In this document: positions 11,500-23,108 of the stretch, piece by piece
Position numbering within the stretch: the stretch's first letter is position 1
Layout of the letters: every line of letters begins with the position of its first letter
Source: Saccharum officinarum
Lineage: Eukaryota; Streptophyta; Magnoliopsida; Poales; Poaceae
DNA: 64,000 nucleotides
Assembly (NCBI GenBank): GCA_020631735.1
Contig: CM036197.1
Coordinates: 46,609,880-46,673,879, forward strand
Direction of reading: 5' to 3'
Notes under the pieces: model-generated
Told to the model about the DNA's origin: nothing
The model's database searches: none
The model's input: only the letters and a program-made list of their open reading frames with translations
Translations under genes and position numbers: made by a program

Positions 11500-13250
11500 T
11501 GGATCGGAGGATGTGGGGAAGCAATCGATCGGGGTGAGCCGGAAGGGGGCATGCAGGCCGGAGGGAGAAAGCGAGAGTTATAATGTGCGAGGAAGACGTG
11601 CCGGGGTATGGCGTTATGGAGGCTGCTGAAACGAAGGGAGAAGGCGGATTCATGGCCGGGCTGCTGCGAGCATGGAGGAGCAACCAAGTGTTGGTTTCTG
11701 TACTTGTATTATTGCGGCCTCTGGATTTGTCTGTACTATGTGTGGGTTTTCTATATCTGCGCCTGTGTGTGTGGCTCCACCGCCTGGATCTGCATAGTTG
11801 CATGCAGCGATGCAGCAGGGCATCGATCTCTGAACCCGCTTCAATAGATTATTAGTCGTCTTTAGCAAGCAGAATCTTGTTTATTTCTGTAATCGCAAAT
11901 TGTTTACTAGCACGATTCGTACTAGTATTCTTGCTTGAAGTATCTATCAGTAGAAAAATCATCAGCATCCTGCCGGAAACCGGTCGAAGCATCGTTTTCA
12001 GCAGTGGAGCAGCGTTGAGTTATTGATTACCAAAAAAGAAAATAAATCTGAGTTTTCTTTAGAGGCGTTGAGCAGAGTACTGCTACTCGTGCTGCTGCAC
12101 GTGGTCGCAAGCTTCTGTGGTACTATTACTAGTACTTTGGCACTGTGTTTATGACTATTTACAAATGATTTGCTCGGTAAATATATAGTTGGAACATCTA
12201 GGGATGCTGCAAAATTTACAGAAATACGAAACTACAACAGGGTGGGTGTCCTCCCTTTATCTCCCAGCGTCTATTTCGTATTAAAATTCGTGTTAGAGTG
12301 CTCTAAAATCTGTGCCACGAATCACAGAACAAACTGAATGATGAGATAAGGGGTGTGCGCCTACCCCATTGTGGAAATTGCAAGTTGTAAAATGTGTACT
12401 CAGGGTTGTCCGAACGCAGAAATTTTGCCCTTGAGGGCACATGCTCTTGTGCCGTGGACCACGAGATTCGCACTGAGATTCGTGCCGAGCAGGAGAGAGA
12501 CAATTAGCATCTGCCCTTACCGACAAAATTTACTTTCCCAGGGTTGTCCGAAGCTAGCTGCGTGGGGGCGAGATTATAAAATGGTGGTCTCAGCCAGTAT
12601 ACGTGGATTACTGTAATTTTGATGTCCTCGTCTCTTGCCTCAAGTCCTCGTCTCTTGCCTTAAATTTGGATGTCTATTCTCTCCTCTCAGTATAAAAAAC
12701 CGCCTCATTCTTTCTATTGGTAAATGTCGAATGCTGGAGCGATCGAGGGACGATGGTGGACGTCACGACTGTGGTCACACGGCCGGTGCCACATGAACTG
12801 AGTGGATCCACGTACACATACAGGTAGTTGTCACAACCAGATCTCTCTCAACACACATGATCAGAGCCACTGGCTGGCTCGCTCGCTATAAACTCGATGG
12901 ATCACTCAGCTGTCCGGAAATAGTGCCGGGCAACAGTTGGGCTTATAGAAATATACCAACCACCCTGCAGGATCGATAGATCCGTCCACCGCCTCATCAT
13001 GAAATATGTATATCCAATTTATATATGTTTGACCATCTCTATTTATATAATTCCGATTTGATGGGATGCCGATCGATCCATGGGCGACGAGAGCAACACG
13101 TCTGTCTACGTCTACGGGCAGAATGGATACCATACCAGATAGTCCTGATCATGCATCGAAGCTAGTACATTATTGGGGGGTCAACAGGCAAGATGCTCGT
13201 TTCGTGATCACGAAGGACGGACGAGACGAGGCTAGTGGACTGGAGCCCTC
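11500..13250. other. Upstream flank of the ILI/PRE-like gene; no further gene supported
   Basis: Contains about 315 bases (roughly 12215-12530) absent from block copy 2, bounded by CAAAATTT microhomology, with a partly repeated CAGGGTTGTCCGAA motif at about 12401 and 12539. Short frames here are not conserved in reading frame between the two block copies (a one-base difference near 13231 breaks one of them). Confidence 0.55.
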
Positions 13251-13268
13251 ATCCTGATCGATGCATGC

Positions 13269-13368
13269 NNNNNNNNNNNNNNNNNNNNNNNNNNNNNNNN
13301 NNNNNNNNNNNNNNNNNNNNNNNNNNNNNNNNNNNNNNNNNNNNNNNNNNNNNNNNNNNNNNNNNNNN
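13269..13368. other. Assembly gap (100 N)
   Basis: Exactly 100 N, the conventional placeholder for a gap of unknown size between contigs. Confidence 0.99.
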
Positions 13369-13510
13369 TCAAAACAACTCTATGAGTTGCTTTGGACCGG
13401 TACAAATTTAGTTTCGTTAGTCGCCACACTAACACGACGAAGAAATACTTGGTCAGGTATTGCAAGTTCAGTGCAGTTTAGCAGCTCGTTTGGGATTAGC
13501 GCTTACATAC

Positions 13511-13960
13511 CTTGGGCTTGGCCTTGGGAAATTCAGACTTGGGGGTTGGGAAGGCAGCAGTGCTGCTGCCGTGTGTCGTGAACTCTTCGCCGCTCCACCT
13601 CAGCGGTAACGGGACACCTCGGCGGCAACGGAAAGAGATGACGACAGAGGTGCCGGTACTGCAGCACGCAAAGTGGAAGAGAGAATAGAGATGGGGAGGG
13701 AAAAGAAGAAGGCCAGAGGGAGAGGGGGAGTGGTGCACATGCGTGACGCGGATTTTTCTCCTTTTTTTCCAAACAAGTTTTTAATCCGATCTGGCCTGCC
13801 GGCGGCCGGCCGGCCGGCCAACCGCAGGTGGCGCTCGGGGTCGGTGGCAAAGGAAGAGGACAGAGGGAAGAGGTGCTCACCGGGATCGGGATCGGGATCG
13901 CGTGCTGCGGCGTCAACGGGCGACCGGCCGCCGGTGGCCCCGGTGAGAACGAGAGCGTGA
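13511..13960 (-). other. Possible orphan first exon of a gene cut by the gap
   Basis: GC-rich minus-strand sequence with CT-rich leader-like tracts ends in a strong splice donor (CCAAG then GTATGTAAG, cut after 13511). One frame through it ends FPTPKSEFPKAKPK before the donor. Downstream exons would lie in the 140 bases before the contig end or in the gap. I do not recognise the protein; it could equally be a 5' UTR exon. Confidence 0.3.
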
Positions 13961-14009
13961 ACTAGGCGGCCACTCGGGAGAGACAGGATAGGATAGCGGG
14001 TTTTCTTTT

Positions 14010-15834
14010 AGCTCCTTTGGGCTGGGCCGCTGGTCCTGCGTACGCCGCAGGCCCGCACCTAGAAAGACCATTGATCAATTTTGCTTGGGTACCCATCAAA
14101 CACATCTATTTCTCTCCTTTCAAATCTTCCAGTAGCAGTAAAAAAAGTAAACTGTGCAGGCCTGCTGATCTTTTTGTGTGATTTTTGGAGTCATAGTCTC
14201 CCATCGCTGAATCGGGCTAACATATCACCCTGGAGCAGGGATCTGTATCTACGGGCAATTCATCCACTGAGCCAGCCGCCTGATACCAAACCCCTCGCGC
14301 AAAAGCAGTAAAGCAGAATCTAGCAAAGTACAGTTTCAGTTCAGGGTCTGTTCATACTTCTGCTAAATTTGTTGTCTGTTCATACATCCTGCTGGCCATT
14401 TATATATTTTGTTGGAACACGCGAGTACAGACCAAATATTACTTCAAGAGACACCGATTAGATCTAGTGAGGAAGTAAAGCACTGAAAATTCAAGTAAAA
14501 AAGCTGAGGTTATATGTGCAGCATCAGTTTTGTCCACATGTTCAGCTGTCCAAGATCTACAAAATGCAGTGACATGAAGCTTGGAAGTAAAGCACAAACT
14601 GTTTGCTGCTAGCCTGCTACAGCATAGTTCATACCGTGGAGCAGGAATAAGAAGGCTTGGAATGCAAGACCATGAAGCAAGACAGGGCATCAACTAAAAC
14701 ATATACTTAACAGCAATCGTCTGCCTTCAAACATACATAAGTTTGTATTGTTTCTGTATGTGATGCAATGCTGCAAACAAAAACTCATAGCTAATATATG
14801 CTGCAAACAAAAGATGACAACAAACAACCTTCCTAGCAAAAACTCAAGACTCGTAGCTAATATATGTGATGCGATGCTGCAAAGAAGAGTCTATGTGCAC
14901 AACAGCACAAGGTACCATCGAGAGAGAGAAAATGGGTGGTTTAAAATACGAGTGTCAAAATCACCAGCTTTGAATCAAGTAACAAACAATAATACAAATT
15001 CAAGTAACTGTTTCTTGTATGACTTGATAATCATAAAACAGTTGTCTTATATAAAGGTTCATCTATTTCCTTGCATCAGGGTTAGGCATATCTGGAAGCA
15101 TTTTTCTTTTGTTGAAATGAAAATAGAATATATTGATAACATATTTTCTATTAAACCTCAACATTTCTTGATGCATGTTAGTAGCTACCCTTTCTGCTTT
15201 CATTCCTCAACAAAAAAAAACTTACCCTACTGCTTCAGGAGTGCTCTTCCTAGTTGTAAAAACCACTGCACTGATGCAATGGTAACCCCTTCCTATAGGT
15301 TCTACTAGACAAACATGGGCTCCTATATCTACACTAGAAAAAGAAAAGTTCAGCATACAAATTCATGTTCATTTCACTTGGTTCAATGCCTGGATATAGG
15401 GAATGCATGACCAAATTAATCAAACTGCATTGCGCAAAATAACTGCACATAGACAAGGTTGGAAAATCAAAAGCAGTAAGCAGTGCTGCCACATGTAAAA
15501 AAACTACTCTAGCAGAAACGATAAAGACCACACAGAGCCTTGATGATAATTGACCTTCTAAATTTGCATAATCAGCCAGGATGGAAAATCCAAATCATGG
15601 TGGAAGAAATATTTCATGGAGCATTGGAGCATACCAAGGAAAGTGCAGGACAGTAAGCAAAGCGTGAGAAGGATGATATATATATATATGTTTCTCACCA
15701 ATATCTAGTGAATCATTTGGCCGAAATTTTGTGTGGTAGCATGATCCACATCAGACCAAAGATAAAGAAAAAGAGACGAGAGCCATACTAAACACAGATT
15801 TGCCTTTTACAGGAACACTTGTAATCACACACAC

Positions 15835-15867
<33 letters not shown>

Positions 15868-15919
15868 GCCAACGACCCAAAACAGTGCCTTCCTTGTAGA
15901 TAATGCACGGAGCACTAAT
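14010..15919. other. Intergenic, downstream of the F-box gene
   Basis: AT-rich sequence with no conserved coding frame. A short repeated stretch around ATGCTGCAAACAAAA occurs three times near 14765-14885. Confidence 0.45.
15826..15866. repeat. (CA)n microsatellite
   Basis: About 20 CA units with one interruption, lying just 3' of the F-box gene stop codon, probably within or next to its 3' UTR. Confidence 0.85.
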
Positions 15920-17678
15920 TCAATCCTGGTAGATGAAAGCAAACGGGTCCTTCACAGAAAAATCGGATCCTGTTCTGAAGTTCAGAAACCACTTATCTTC
16001 TCCTTCTTTCAATGCACTCTCAACGAGCTGCAGTGAGCAGCTTTCACTGGCCCATTTTGCAGCGAACAGAGGTTTCACTTTGGAGCTCACCTCGGTCATT
16101 GATGTGAAACTTCCTTTGCCAAACACAATCACCAAATTTATGAGTACCCGCGCAGTTTCCAGGAAGAACTTGAGGAAGGACAGCTCGGCCCGCTCCCCTC
16201 GGAAGTCACGGAAGATCATCAGCTTAATGTGCGACTGGACACATTCGATGGCACCAGCTTCCTGCCAGAACTTGAAGTTGAGCTTGCCAGTGGGCTCATC
16301 AGTTTTGCTGGACTGTAAATTGGTTAAAACAGCACAAACTTCAGCTCTAGACGGATACGGAATCAATATTTATTAGATGATGACAGTGTGCAAAGATAGA
16401 AATTAATGCGGAATTAAGTGAGGGGTTTCACCTCAAGATGCAACCTGTCAAGGCTGGGAAAACATCTGAGGAAGCTCGGCAACATCTTGGCATTGTTGCG
16501 GACTGAAAAGCACACCCTTAAGCTGAGGGTCTTGACACTTGGCACCATGGTGTTCGGACTGGCCCTTGTCCCAGCCTGCAGTGAAGCAAATTTGGTGAGT
16601 CAAGTTGACAACTTGACATTATATTTGACAATTGGGAACTTCACAGTGCAGGATGCACCTTGATAACTGTGTTGCCGATTTGTAGCACGTGCCATTTCGG
16701 GTCCAAATAGCCAAATGTCCTTAAGGCAAGGGCATGGCCAATCTTGACCCTCCTTGGCAAGCCGTCACGGGCCGATGATGACCAGATGATGAGTCTCTCG
16801 AGCTGCGGCGCGTTCTCCACGGCTATTTCTAGTTCCATGCCTTCGATGATCTGCACGCACCGGAGGCTGCGGCTGACCAGACAGAGGCGCCTCAGCAAAA
16901 TATTAGCTTGGATGCATACGAACCTCAGCACGGGGCTCTTGGCAAGGAAGTCCATGTCCTGGTTCTCAATGCCCATACAGGAGAGGCCGAGTTCAACGAG
17001 GTGCGGGAATGCCACGGCGCGCGGTAGGTTGGCCGTGTCAGGGAACTTCCAGAGGCCAAGGTAGAGGCGGGTGAGCGTCGCCATGCCGAAGAACGTGGCG
17101 GGGAGGTCCATGTTGAGCGGCCACGGGCGGTTGACGAGGACGAGTTCTCGGACGCCCTTGACGGCGAGGGTCTGGAGCCAGCGCGCAAGCAGGCCCGGGA
17201 ACGCCTCCATGTGGCTGCTGGTGAGGTGGACGTGGCGGAAGGGCCCCGGGTGCGCGGCGAGGACGCGGGAGACGGCGGAGGCGACGCCTCGCCCGTCGAC
17301 GCGCACGACCTGGAGCGGGGCGGTGTCGCCTCCGGGAGGGAAGAGGTGAGCGTCGACGAGCACAAGCGGCGTCGAGTGCCAGACCCCTCGCCAGCGGCAG
17401 GACAGCGCGGTGGTGCGCGCGGCGTCCTTGATGGGGAGGCGGGAGACGATGTCGCGGAGGAGCGCGTCCGGAAGGCCGCTGATGCGGTCGGCGCCGTCGA
17501 GGGTGGGAAGCGCGGAAAGGGTGGCGTGGTGGGAGACGGGCTGCTCGGGGAGGGCGTAGTGGACGAGGGAGAGCGCTGTGCGCGTGTCGTCTTCCAGAAC
17601 CTGCGGGTTCATGCCCCGGTCCCGCCACAGGGCCACAGTCGGGCGGTCCATGGGGACGGGCGGAACCCGGATTTCCAT
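15920..17678 (-). CDS. F-box/LRR/FBD-domain protein; three exons
   Basis: Exons on the minus strand are 17678-16659, 16575-16432 and 16312-15920 (stop); all introns are GT-AG in phase 0, giving 518 residues. The F-box spans about residues 65-110 (ISGLPDALLRDIVSRLPIKD then TTALSCRWRGVWHSTP). Leucine-rich repeat-like strands follow (VRELVLVNRPWPLNMDLP, LTRLYLGLWKFPD, LVELGLSCMGIE). The last exon is an FBD domain: IECVQSHIKLMIFRDFRGER, then ELSFLKFFLETARVLINLVI. I chose the ATG at 17678 because it precedes the conserved region; the frame is open to 17858. Known: F-box proteins are substrate receptors of SCF ubiquitin ligases; FBD members are a large, fast-evolving plant group and targets are mostly unknown. 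The gene looks intact. Confidence 0.92.
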
Positions 17679-18178
17679 GGCCGCTGTCGCCGCCGGCGAG
17701 GGTTTTGGAATTTGGGGGTTTACGGCGCCGGGGAATTGGTAGAGTTTCTTTGGGATGGAGACAGGTGTTGTCGTGCGCGTAGGAAGCGAGTGAGCAACCC
17801 CCCGGTCGAGATGGCTAGGCCACAGCCCACGTGTCAGAGAATGATGTATACACGTCATTGTTCACCCTACAGGTATTACAGATCTGAAAACACAGATAAG
17901 AAAATGTCGAAAGTGCTGTTTGAAATTTTGTTTTGAGCACTAGTGAACACATTTTTTTGTTCATAGCCTATTTAAAATTAGTCTACAGGTCCACAGTACG
18001 TCCTTCTTGTGAAGGATAAAGATCTGTTAACTGTTGTGATTTGAGTGAATAATCGATAGTCAAGTTTGTTTGTTCACAATGGCATCGTCATGTAAAATTT
18101 GTTGGCGTTGGTGGTGTAAATTAACTCTGCTGATAAAATAATGAGATACTACTCCGTTATATTCCGAGTACCTAGATA

Positions 18179-18337
18179 CTCCCTCTGTCATGTTTTGTCC
18201 GTCGTTTTGGCATGGTCGTACATAGTCTGCATTCATCGTCTCCTACTTGCACCTAGACGGAAGCAAGGCAAGGTCCAAAGCATTTTGCATGTATCAGCTT
18301 CAATGCCACAATGACAATAAATAAGAGACAGAGGGAG
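18179..18337. mobile_element. Stowaway-like MITE
   Basis: 159 bases bounded by inverted CTCCCTCTGTC / GACAGAGGGAG ends and flanked by TA on both sides (18177-18178 and 18338-18339), the Tc1/mariner-type target duplication. No coding capacity. Confidence 0.85.
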
Positions 18338-18741
18338 TAATTCAATGTACCTAAAAGATTTTGAAATGGACGAAGTAATTAAGTATTCTAAATTCTTAAT
18401 TACCAACAATAACTATATTCATGGTGGAGTGGAGTCCATTAGCTAATCAACTTTGTGTGCATCTATTATCTTAGTTTGACGGTATTTTTTGTGTTTGCAG
18501 GTAGTGGTATGCGGCAAACAGTAGAAACCACTGCTAGCGAGACTAATCAGGAAAAAGTTACGGGCATTAGATTTTATGATGATCTAACAACTTAGATTAA
18601 ATCGAAGTTTCTATGCCTAATACAATCATTAAAATAAAAAACAGAAAAATAATCTACACTGTTGGAGTTTTATGATTGTATAACAGCTTAGATTAAACCA
18701 AAAATCTAGGCTAGGTATCAATCGGAAAGAGAGAGAAACAT

Positions 18742-18990
18742 ACTCCCTATGTCCCAAAAAATCATTTCCTAGAATCTGTGCCAGCCAAAGTTTTTTAAGT
18801 TTAATTAATTTTATAGAAAAGAGTAATAACATTTATGACATAAAATGGGCACATTATGAAATATATTCTATAGTACATATAATAATATAAATTTAATATC
18901 ATAAATCTTGATGTTTTTTTTCTAAACATTCGGTCAAAGTTAAAAAGTTTGACTTAAGACAACTCTAGAAATCTATTTATTCAGGGACAA
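18742..18990. mobile_element. Degenerate Stowaway-like MITE
   Basis: Begins TACTCCCTATGTCCCAAAAA and ends near CAGGGACAAAAGG in inverted orientation, with a body like that of grass Stowaway elements. Ends are mutated, so limits are approximate. Another lone left end, ACTCCCTTCATTCC, occurs near 19170. Confidence 0.5.
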
Positions 18991-19353
18991 AAGGTGTACA
19001 TCGTCAAATTTATGATAATTTAATGGCTTATATTAAATCAAAGAGCCCATGTCTAATAAAAATATGAGACAAAACAAGAAAAAGAAAAGAATCTACAACA
19101 TCTAATTTTATGATACCTAACGACTTAGATTAATATAAAAGAGTCCATACCTAATACAATTAATAGGTACTCCCTTCATTCCAAGTTATAAGTTATTCTA
19201 TCTTTTCTAGGTCGCATGCATAGATATACATTATGTCTAAATATAGCAAAAGCCATATATATGATATATCTGGAAAAAATCATAACAACTTACAATTTAG
19301 AAAGAAATAAACTAAGAAAAATAACAACAATTTGATTTTCATACAAGTTGGAA

Positions 19354-19457
<104 letters not shown>

Positions 19458-19928
19458 CATGTAAAGCACAATTGGTTAAAGCAAAACAAAATTAATAAAA
19501 ACTATGAAAAGTTAATAGTTTGGTCTCCAAATGAATGCAAAGAAAAAAAAAGATATGGGAAGAAAGCACAATGCATCTTTGCCGGGTTCCAACACATGTG
19601 TGATCCATATATTGGTTCAGGTCTCAGTTATGATATATAGCACATACGTGCTCTTTTCGCAAAAAAATTGAAAACTAAAATAATATATAGTGCCGGTGCG
19701 GCCAAGCCGTGGTCGTGAGAGTAATCATGCATGCCATGGAATGGACGCAGCGCGATTGATCGATCACATGCGTGAATGCGTGATATGCGTGCGAGCTAGA
19801 CTAAAACTAAACACTCTGAAATGAAATTCGAAAGGCGAGGCAGGACGAGTCATGAGTATACTCTGCTCTGTCATGGCCCTCGGCCAGCAAAGTTGACGTG
19901 TTTGGTGAGCTGCCACGCCGACGCCGTG

Positions 19929-19935
19929 TATAAAT
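19929..19935 (+). promoter_or_regulatory. TATA box of the small two-exon gene
   Basis: TATAAAT preceded by a GC-rich stretch, about 220 bases upstream of the ATG at 20154; it would give a 5' UTR of about 190 bases. Confidence 0.5.
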
Positions 19936-20153
19936 GGCGCCCTCGGCGATCGCCTCTGGCACTCGCACTCTCCGAGCTAATTAAGCCATAGTGAACAAGG
20001 GAATTAACTGAGGGAGCTCAGGTAGCCGTCACGAACGCCCACACACCGTTCTTGCTAGCACTACACCTCCAACTCCAGCTCCATTGGTGAATCTCGTAGG
20101 TAGCCAGGCAGGATATATAGCATAAAAACAGCAGCTACACGTACCTACGCTTG

Positions 20154-20473
20154 ATGGCCAGCTTCGCTGCTCAGCTCAAGGACAAGTTCCTCGGCCTCGT
20201 CGACCGCGTCACCGGCTGGGGCGGCTGCGGTGCCGGCGCCGGCAGAGACAAGGATGTGCCAGAGGCCACCAAGCTGCCAAATGTCCAGAAGGTCTTGCTC
20301 CAGAATCTCGCCTCTCAGTTTGTTGTCGATTGTTATTGTTACGTGCAAGGTTTTGTTTAGATTACTGACGTAGTACGTGCCCCGTGTGTTTGTGATGTTT
20401 GCACTTGCAGCCCATTGAGATCAGGTCGAGAGACCCCGTTGTGGGCGGAGGATCGGTGGCAGGGACCAATTGA
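20154..20473 (+). CDS. Small unrecognised protein, two exons (66 residues)
   Basis: Exon 1 (20154-20291) encodes MASFAAQLKDKFLGLVDRVT, a glycine-rich segment, then DVPEATKLPNVQK. An intron ends at a TTGCAG acceptor, and exon 2 (20411-20473) encodes PIEIRSRDPVVGGGSVAGTN and a stop. The acceptor is strong and both exons are in phase, but the donor (AAG/GTCTTG) is weak; the alternative is read-through to a stop near 20360. The N-terminus is amphipathic. A TATA box and plausible leader precede it. I do not know a function; the layout resembles short grass proteins of unknown function. Its apparent 3' UTR (20487-20536) has a copy at 33263-33311, and the region beyond is a transposon cluster. Confidence 0.55.
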
Positions 20474-20655
20474 TTGATACTGCCAAACAAGCTCGAGATT
20501 GCTACGCGTGCTGGTGTTCCGTATTCCAAGATTTTCCCATATTTCTTTAACAATGACAATAGGAGCCTAAACTAGGCTCACCACAAACCTTCTTCCCCCT
20601 TCAGTTCTGCTATTTCCAAACATTCTAGGAATTATACACGAGGATGGCTATCGTC

Positions 20656-20792
20656 GTTGAGTCCGTTTGTTTCGCTGAAAAGCTATGACTGAAAGTACTA
20701 TTTGCTGATTTGCTGTGAAAGAAAAACAATGTTTCAGTTAAAAAAACAAGCTGAAAAATACGGATTATAAGACAAACGACCAAGGCCCTTCT
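20656..20792. mobile_element. Candidate small MITE, present in D1 and absent in D2
   Basis: D2 runs straight from TATCATCG to TTCTCTGCTACTCC, whereas D1 has about 135 bases in between, starting TTGAGTCCGTTTGTTTCGCT and ending GACAAACGACCAAGGCCC. GTCCGTTTG and CAAACGACC are partly inverted, as in short hAT-type MITEs. Class is uncertain. Confidence 0.45.
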
Positions 20793-20875
20793 CTGCTACT
20801 CCTTGATATTATTTTGGTAAGGATGCCCACAACTCCTTTATTGTCATAGTTGTGCTCTTATAGTACTCGAGTTCA

Positions 20876-22242
20876 CACTACTACATTCAGACCTATTCAC
20901 AAGCGGTTCATAAACCTCATCACAAACATTTTTCGATCACGGCAGCGAGTTGTTGTTGGTGATGACATTCTCATCACAGTCAGTTTTGCAACCGGCGGTG
21001 ATAATAATTTATCACAATCGGTTCATATTACCAGCCGGCGGTGATTTGAATTTCTAGAAATCTCAAACTGGCGGTGATAATAGCTTATCACAGTCAGTCG
21101 GTTCGTATTACCGGCCGGCAGTTATTTGAATTTCTAGAAATCTAAAAAACGGGCCAAAAATCTCGGGAAGTCACAGGTCACGTGATTTTTCACGTGAAAA
21201 TCCGCGCGCTTCGTGGTGCTGGGATTCGAACCTAAGACCTTTGTCCTCGTGTGTAACCCCATTAACCACTCTCCTCTAACCACTCCACCCCTAAGTCACC
21301 TGTACGTATATAGCATATCCATTTCCCTACTATTTACTTTTCAGGATTTAAATTGAATATTTAGGACCCTAAACGGCTTCAGACGAAAAAGTCATAAATT
21401 ATAAATTTATTGTTCTAATCGAGATCTATAACATTGGTTTTGATTGTTTCACCATCCGAGATCGTTCGAAATATTTAAATTTCAAATCGTCAAAACTTCA
21501 GCTAGACTTTTGGGATCTCAAATGATCGCAAATGAAAAACTCATCAACTACAAAGTTGTTGTTCTCATTGAGATCTACAACTTTGATTTTGGTCGATTTT
21601 CTATCCGAGGTCGTTTGAAAATTTTGGTTTTTTAAAATTTTAAAACTTCAGATATAAATTTAAGGCTATAAATGATTTCTAATAAAAAAAATTATCAACT
21701 ACAAAGTTGTAGATCTCATCGAGATCTACAATCTTGGTCGTTTTTCCATCTGTGGTCGTTTGTACATTTCAAAATTTGAGCGTTTCAAACAGAATTCTGA
21801 GACCGTAAATGGTTTTAAATGAAAACGTCATTAGCTATAAAGTTATAGATCTCGTCGAGAACTACAACTTTTATATAATATTTGTTTCCACCCAATTTTA
21901 TTCGATAAAGTTATGGATTTTATTGTATTGCAGTATGGTTATTACCGCCGTATCATATGACAAACTGGCGATGAAGGTCTTCAACACCGGTTCATATGGC
22001 GAGGCGCTAGTGATGAGGAGTACATCATCACCGCTGGTTGGTGGTGCAAACCGGCATGATGATGGACTACCACCGTTGGTTGGTAAGACGAAGAAGCGGT
22101 GGTAGTTACCAACCCGAACATCCTTACGAACTAGCGGTGATACTCTCATCACCAACGGTTCCGTTGGTGGTAACTATCACCTGCGGTTTTAATAATACCA
22201 ACGATGATAGAGGCATTGGTGATAGATCTGAATGTAGTAGTG
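20876..22242 (+). mobile_element. Non-autonomous CACTA element, copy in D1
   Basis: 1367 bases with 16-base inverted ends CACTACTACATTCAGA / TCTGAATGTAGTAGTG. Flanking triplets are TCA and TCG (two of three match). Subterminal regions repeat ACCGTTGGT/ACCAACGG-type motifs, as in CACTA elements, and the middle holds about four degenerate units of roughly 110 bases, each with a GAGATCTACAACTTTGATTT-type core. No transposase frame. Confidence 0.85.
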
Positions 22243-22387
22243 TCGGTATTGTAGGTATCATACTACTAGTACCTAAAGTACCCATTTCTTTTACTTCTCA
22301 TGTATGTTACCATCTCACGAATGGTAAAAGAGTTTACTTGCTTGAGCGACAAGGGATCATTGGAGAGAGAGAGGAGAGGTTAGTTTT

Positions 22388-23108
22388 AGTGGCGGAGGCA
22401 GGGAGGGGCCAGCCCCTCCCAAGGTTCAAGGCAATTTTTAATTACTACTAATGTTGATACTTCAACTATTGTACTCTTTTTTTTTAGCCTCAACTCTTCA
22501 AGTACAAGTTGTAGTATCTGAACTCGCGTACTAACTCACGCCACCACTACACACACTCACACACGCATACCCTAGTGCGCAAGCTAGATCTATATCTATA
22601 CGAAGAGACTTGCACGTGGTTGAGAGGTATCCGAAGTTTTCGAGGCTTCGTACATGACGGGCACGTCATCCTGACCATCGTGGCGCATCCACGTGTGAGA
22701 CAACTGAGAAACGAGAAATAGATCCTGAGGTGAGACCCCTGAGCCGATCCTAAGGATCGAACCTAGGACCGGCCGCTCAAACCACCAAGAGCGTACCAAC
22801 CGAGCTATGCTCGGTCCCCTCAACTATTGTACCTATGAGCTATTAAGTTGTATATGTTATGGACCCGCAAAACAATTGTAAATTGAAGCATGTTCGTTGT
22901 TTAACCATCATCCGCATGCCTTTAGATTTTGTATATTGTAAAATTGTCGTATGTTTCAATTACAGAGACTTGATGCATGGATAACTAATGAAAATTTTCG
23001 TAATACATATTAATATATGATCACTACCTACTATTAGAAATTTATACTATATGATATGCATGTGGATTGTTTGGCCCCCTCTGTACCCAATTCCTGGCTC
23101 CACCACTG
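22388..23108. mobile_element. hAT-like element with degenerate inverted ends, carrying a SINE
   Basis: The left end reads AGTGGCGGAGGCAGGGAGG; the right end, inverted, reads AGTGGTGGAGCCAGGAA, typical of plant hAT-type ends. Without the nested SINE the body is about 360 bases and has no transposase. No convincing 8-base target duplication was found; the right flank belongs to a fragment duplicated at 31571. Confidence 0.45.
22475..22819 (-). mobile_element. tRNA-derived SINE with perfect 13-base target duplications
   Basis: 345 bases on the minus strand. The head contains a pol III A box (TAGCTCGGTTGG, at 22807-22796) and B box (GGTTCGATCC, at 22763-22754) with tRNA-like spacing; the tail ends in an A-run. 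The element is flanked by TCAACTATTGTAC at 22462-22474 and 22820-22832. All hallmarks of a SINE are present; I cannot assign the family. Confidence 0.88.

Larger units (their letters stand above)
8283..13268. repeat. Large duplicated block, copy 1
   Basis: From GTAGGCTCGGG at 8283 to the N gap, this sequence is nearly the same as 46671-53392 in the same orientation. Shared content: a copia LTR with primer-binding site, AT-rich intergenic DNA with a degenerate 28-base repeat, the ILI/PRE-like HLH gene, and about 600 bases of downstream sequence. Copy 2 differs by a LINE insertion and several indels. Copy 1 ends exactly at a contig end, so true duplication and allelic misplacement cannot be told apart here. 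Confidence 0.93.
20540..22386. repeat. Tandem duplicated segment D1 containing a CACTA element
   Basis: From TTTCTTTAACAATGAC onward this segment parallels 23868-25495 (D2), including sequence on both sides of the CACTA element (for example CTAAACTAGGCTCACCACAA on the left and ATCATACTACTAGTACCTAA on the right). The duplication is therefore larger than the transposon. D1 carries about 135 extra bases (20656-20792) that are absent from D2. Confidence 0.85.

Noticed and set aside
13066..13257. Frame starting MPIDPWATRATRL, seen in both blocks
   Set aside because: A one-base difference near 13231 changes the reading frame between copies, so it is unlikely to be under coding constraint.
22754..22807. 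A possible tRNA gene, because A and B boxes are present
   Set aside because: The cloverleaf stems do not close convincingly and the unit continues to an A-rich tail with TSDs, so it is a SINE.
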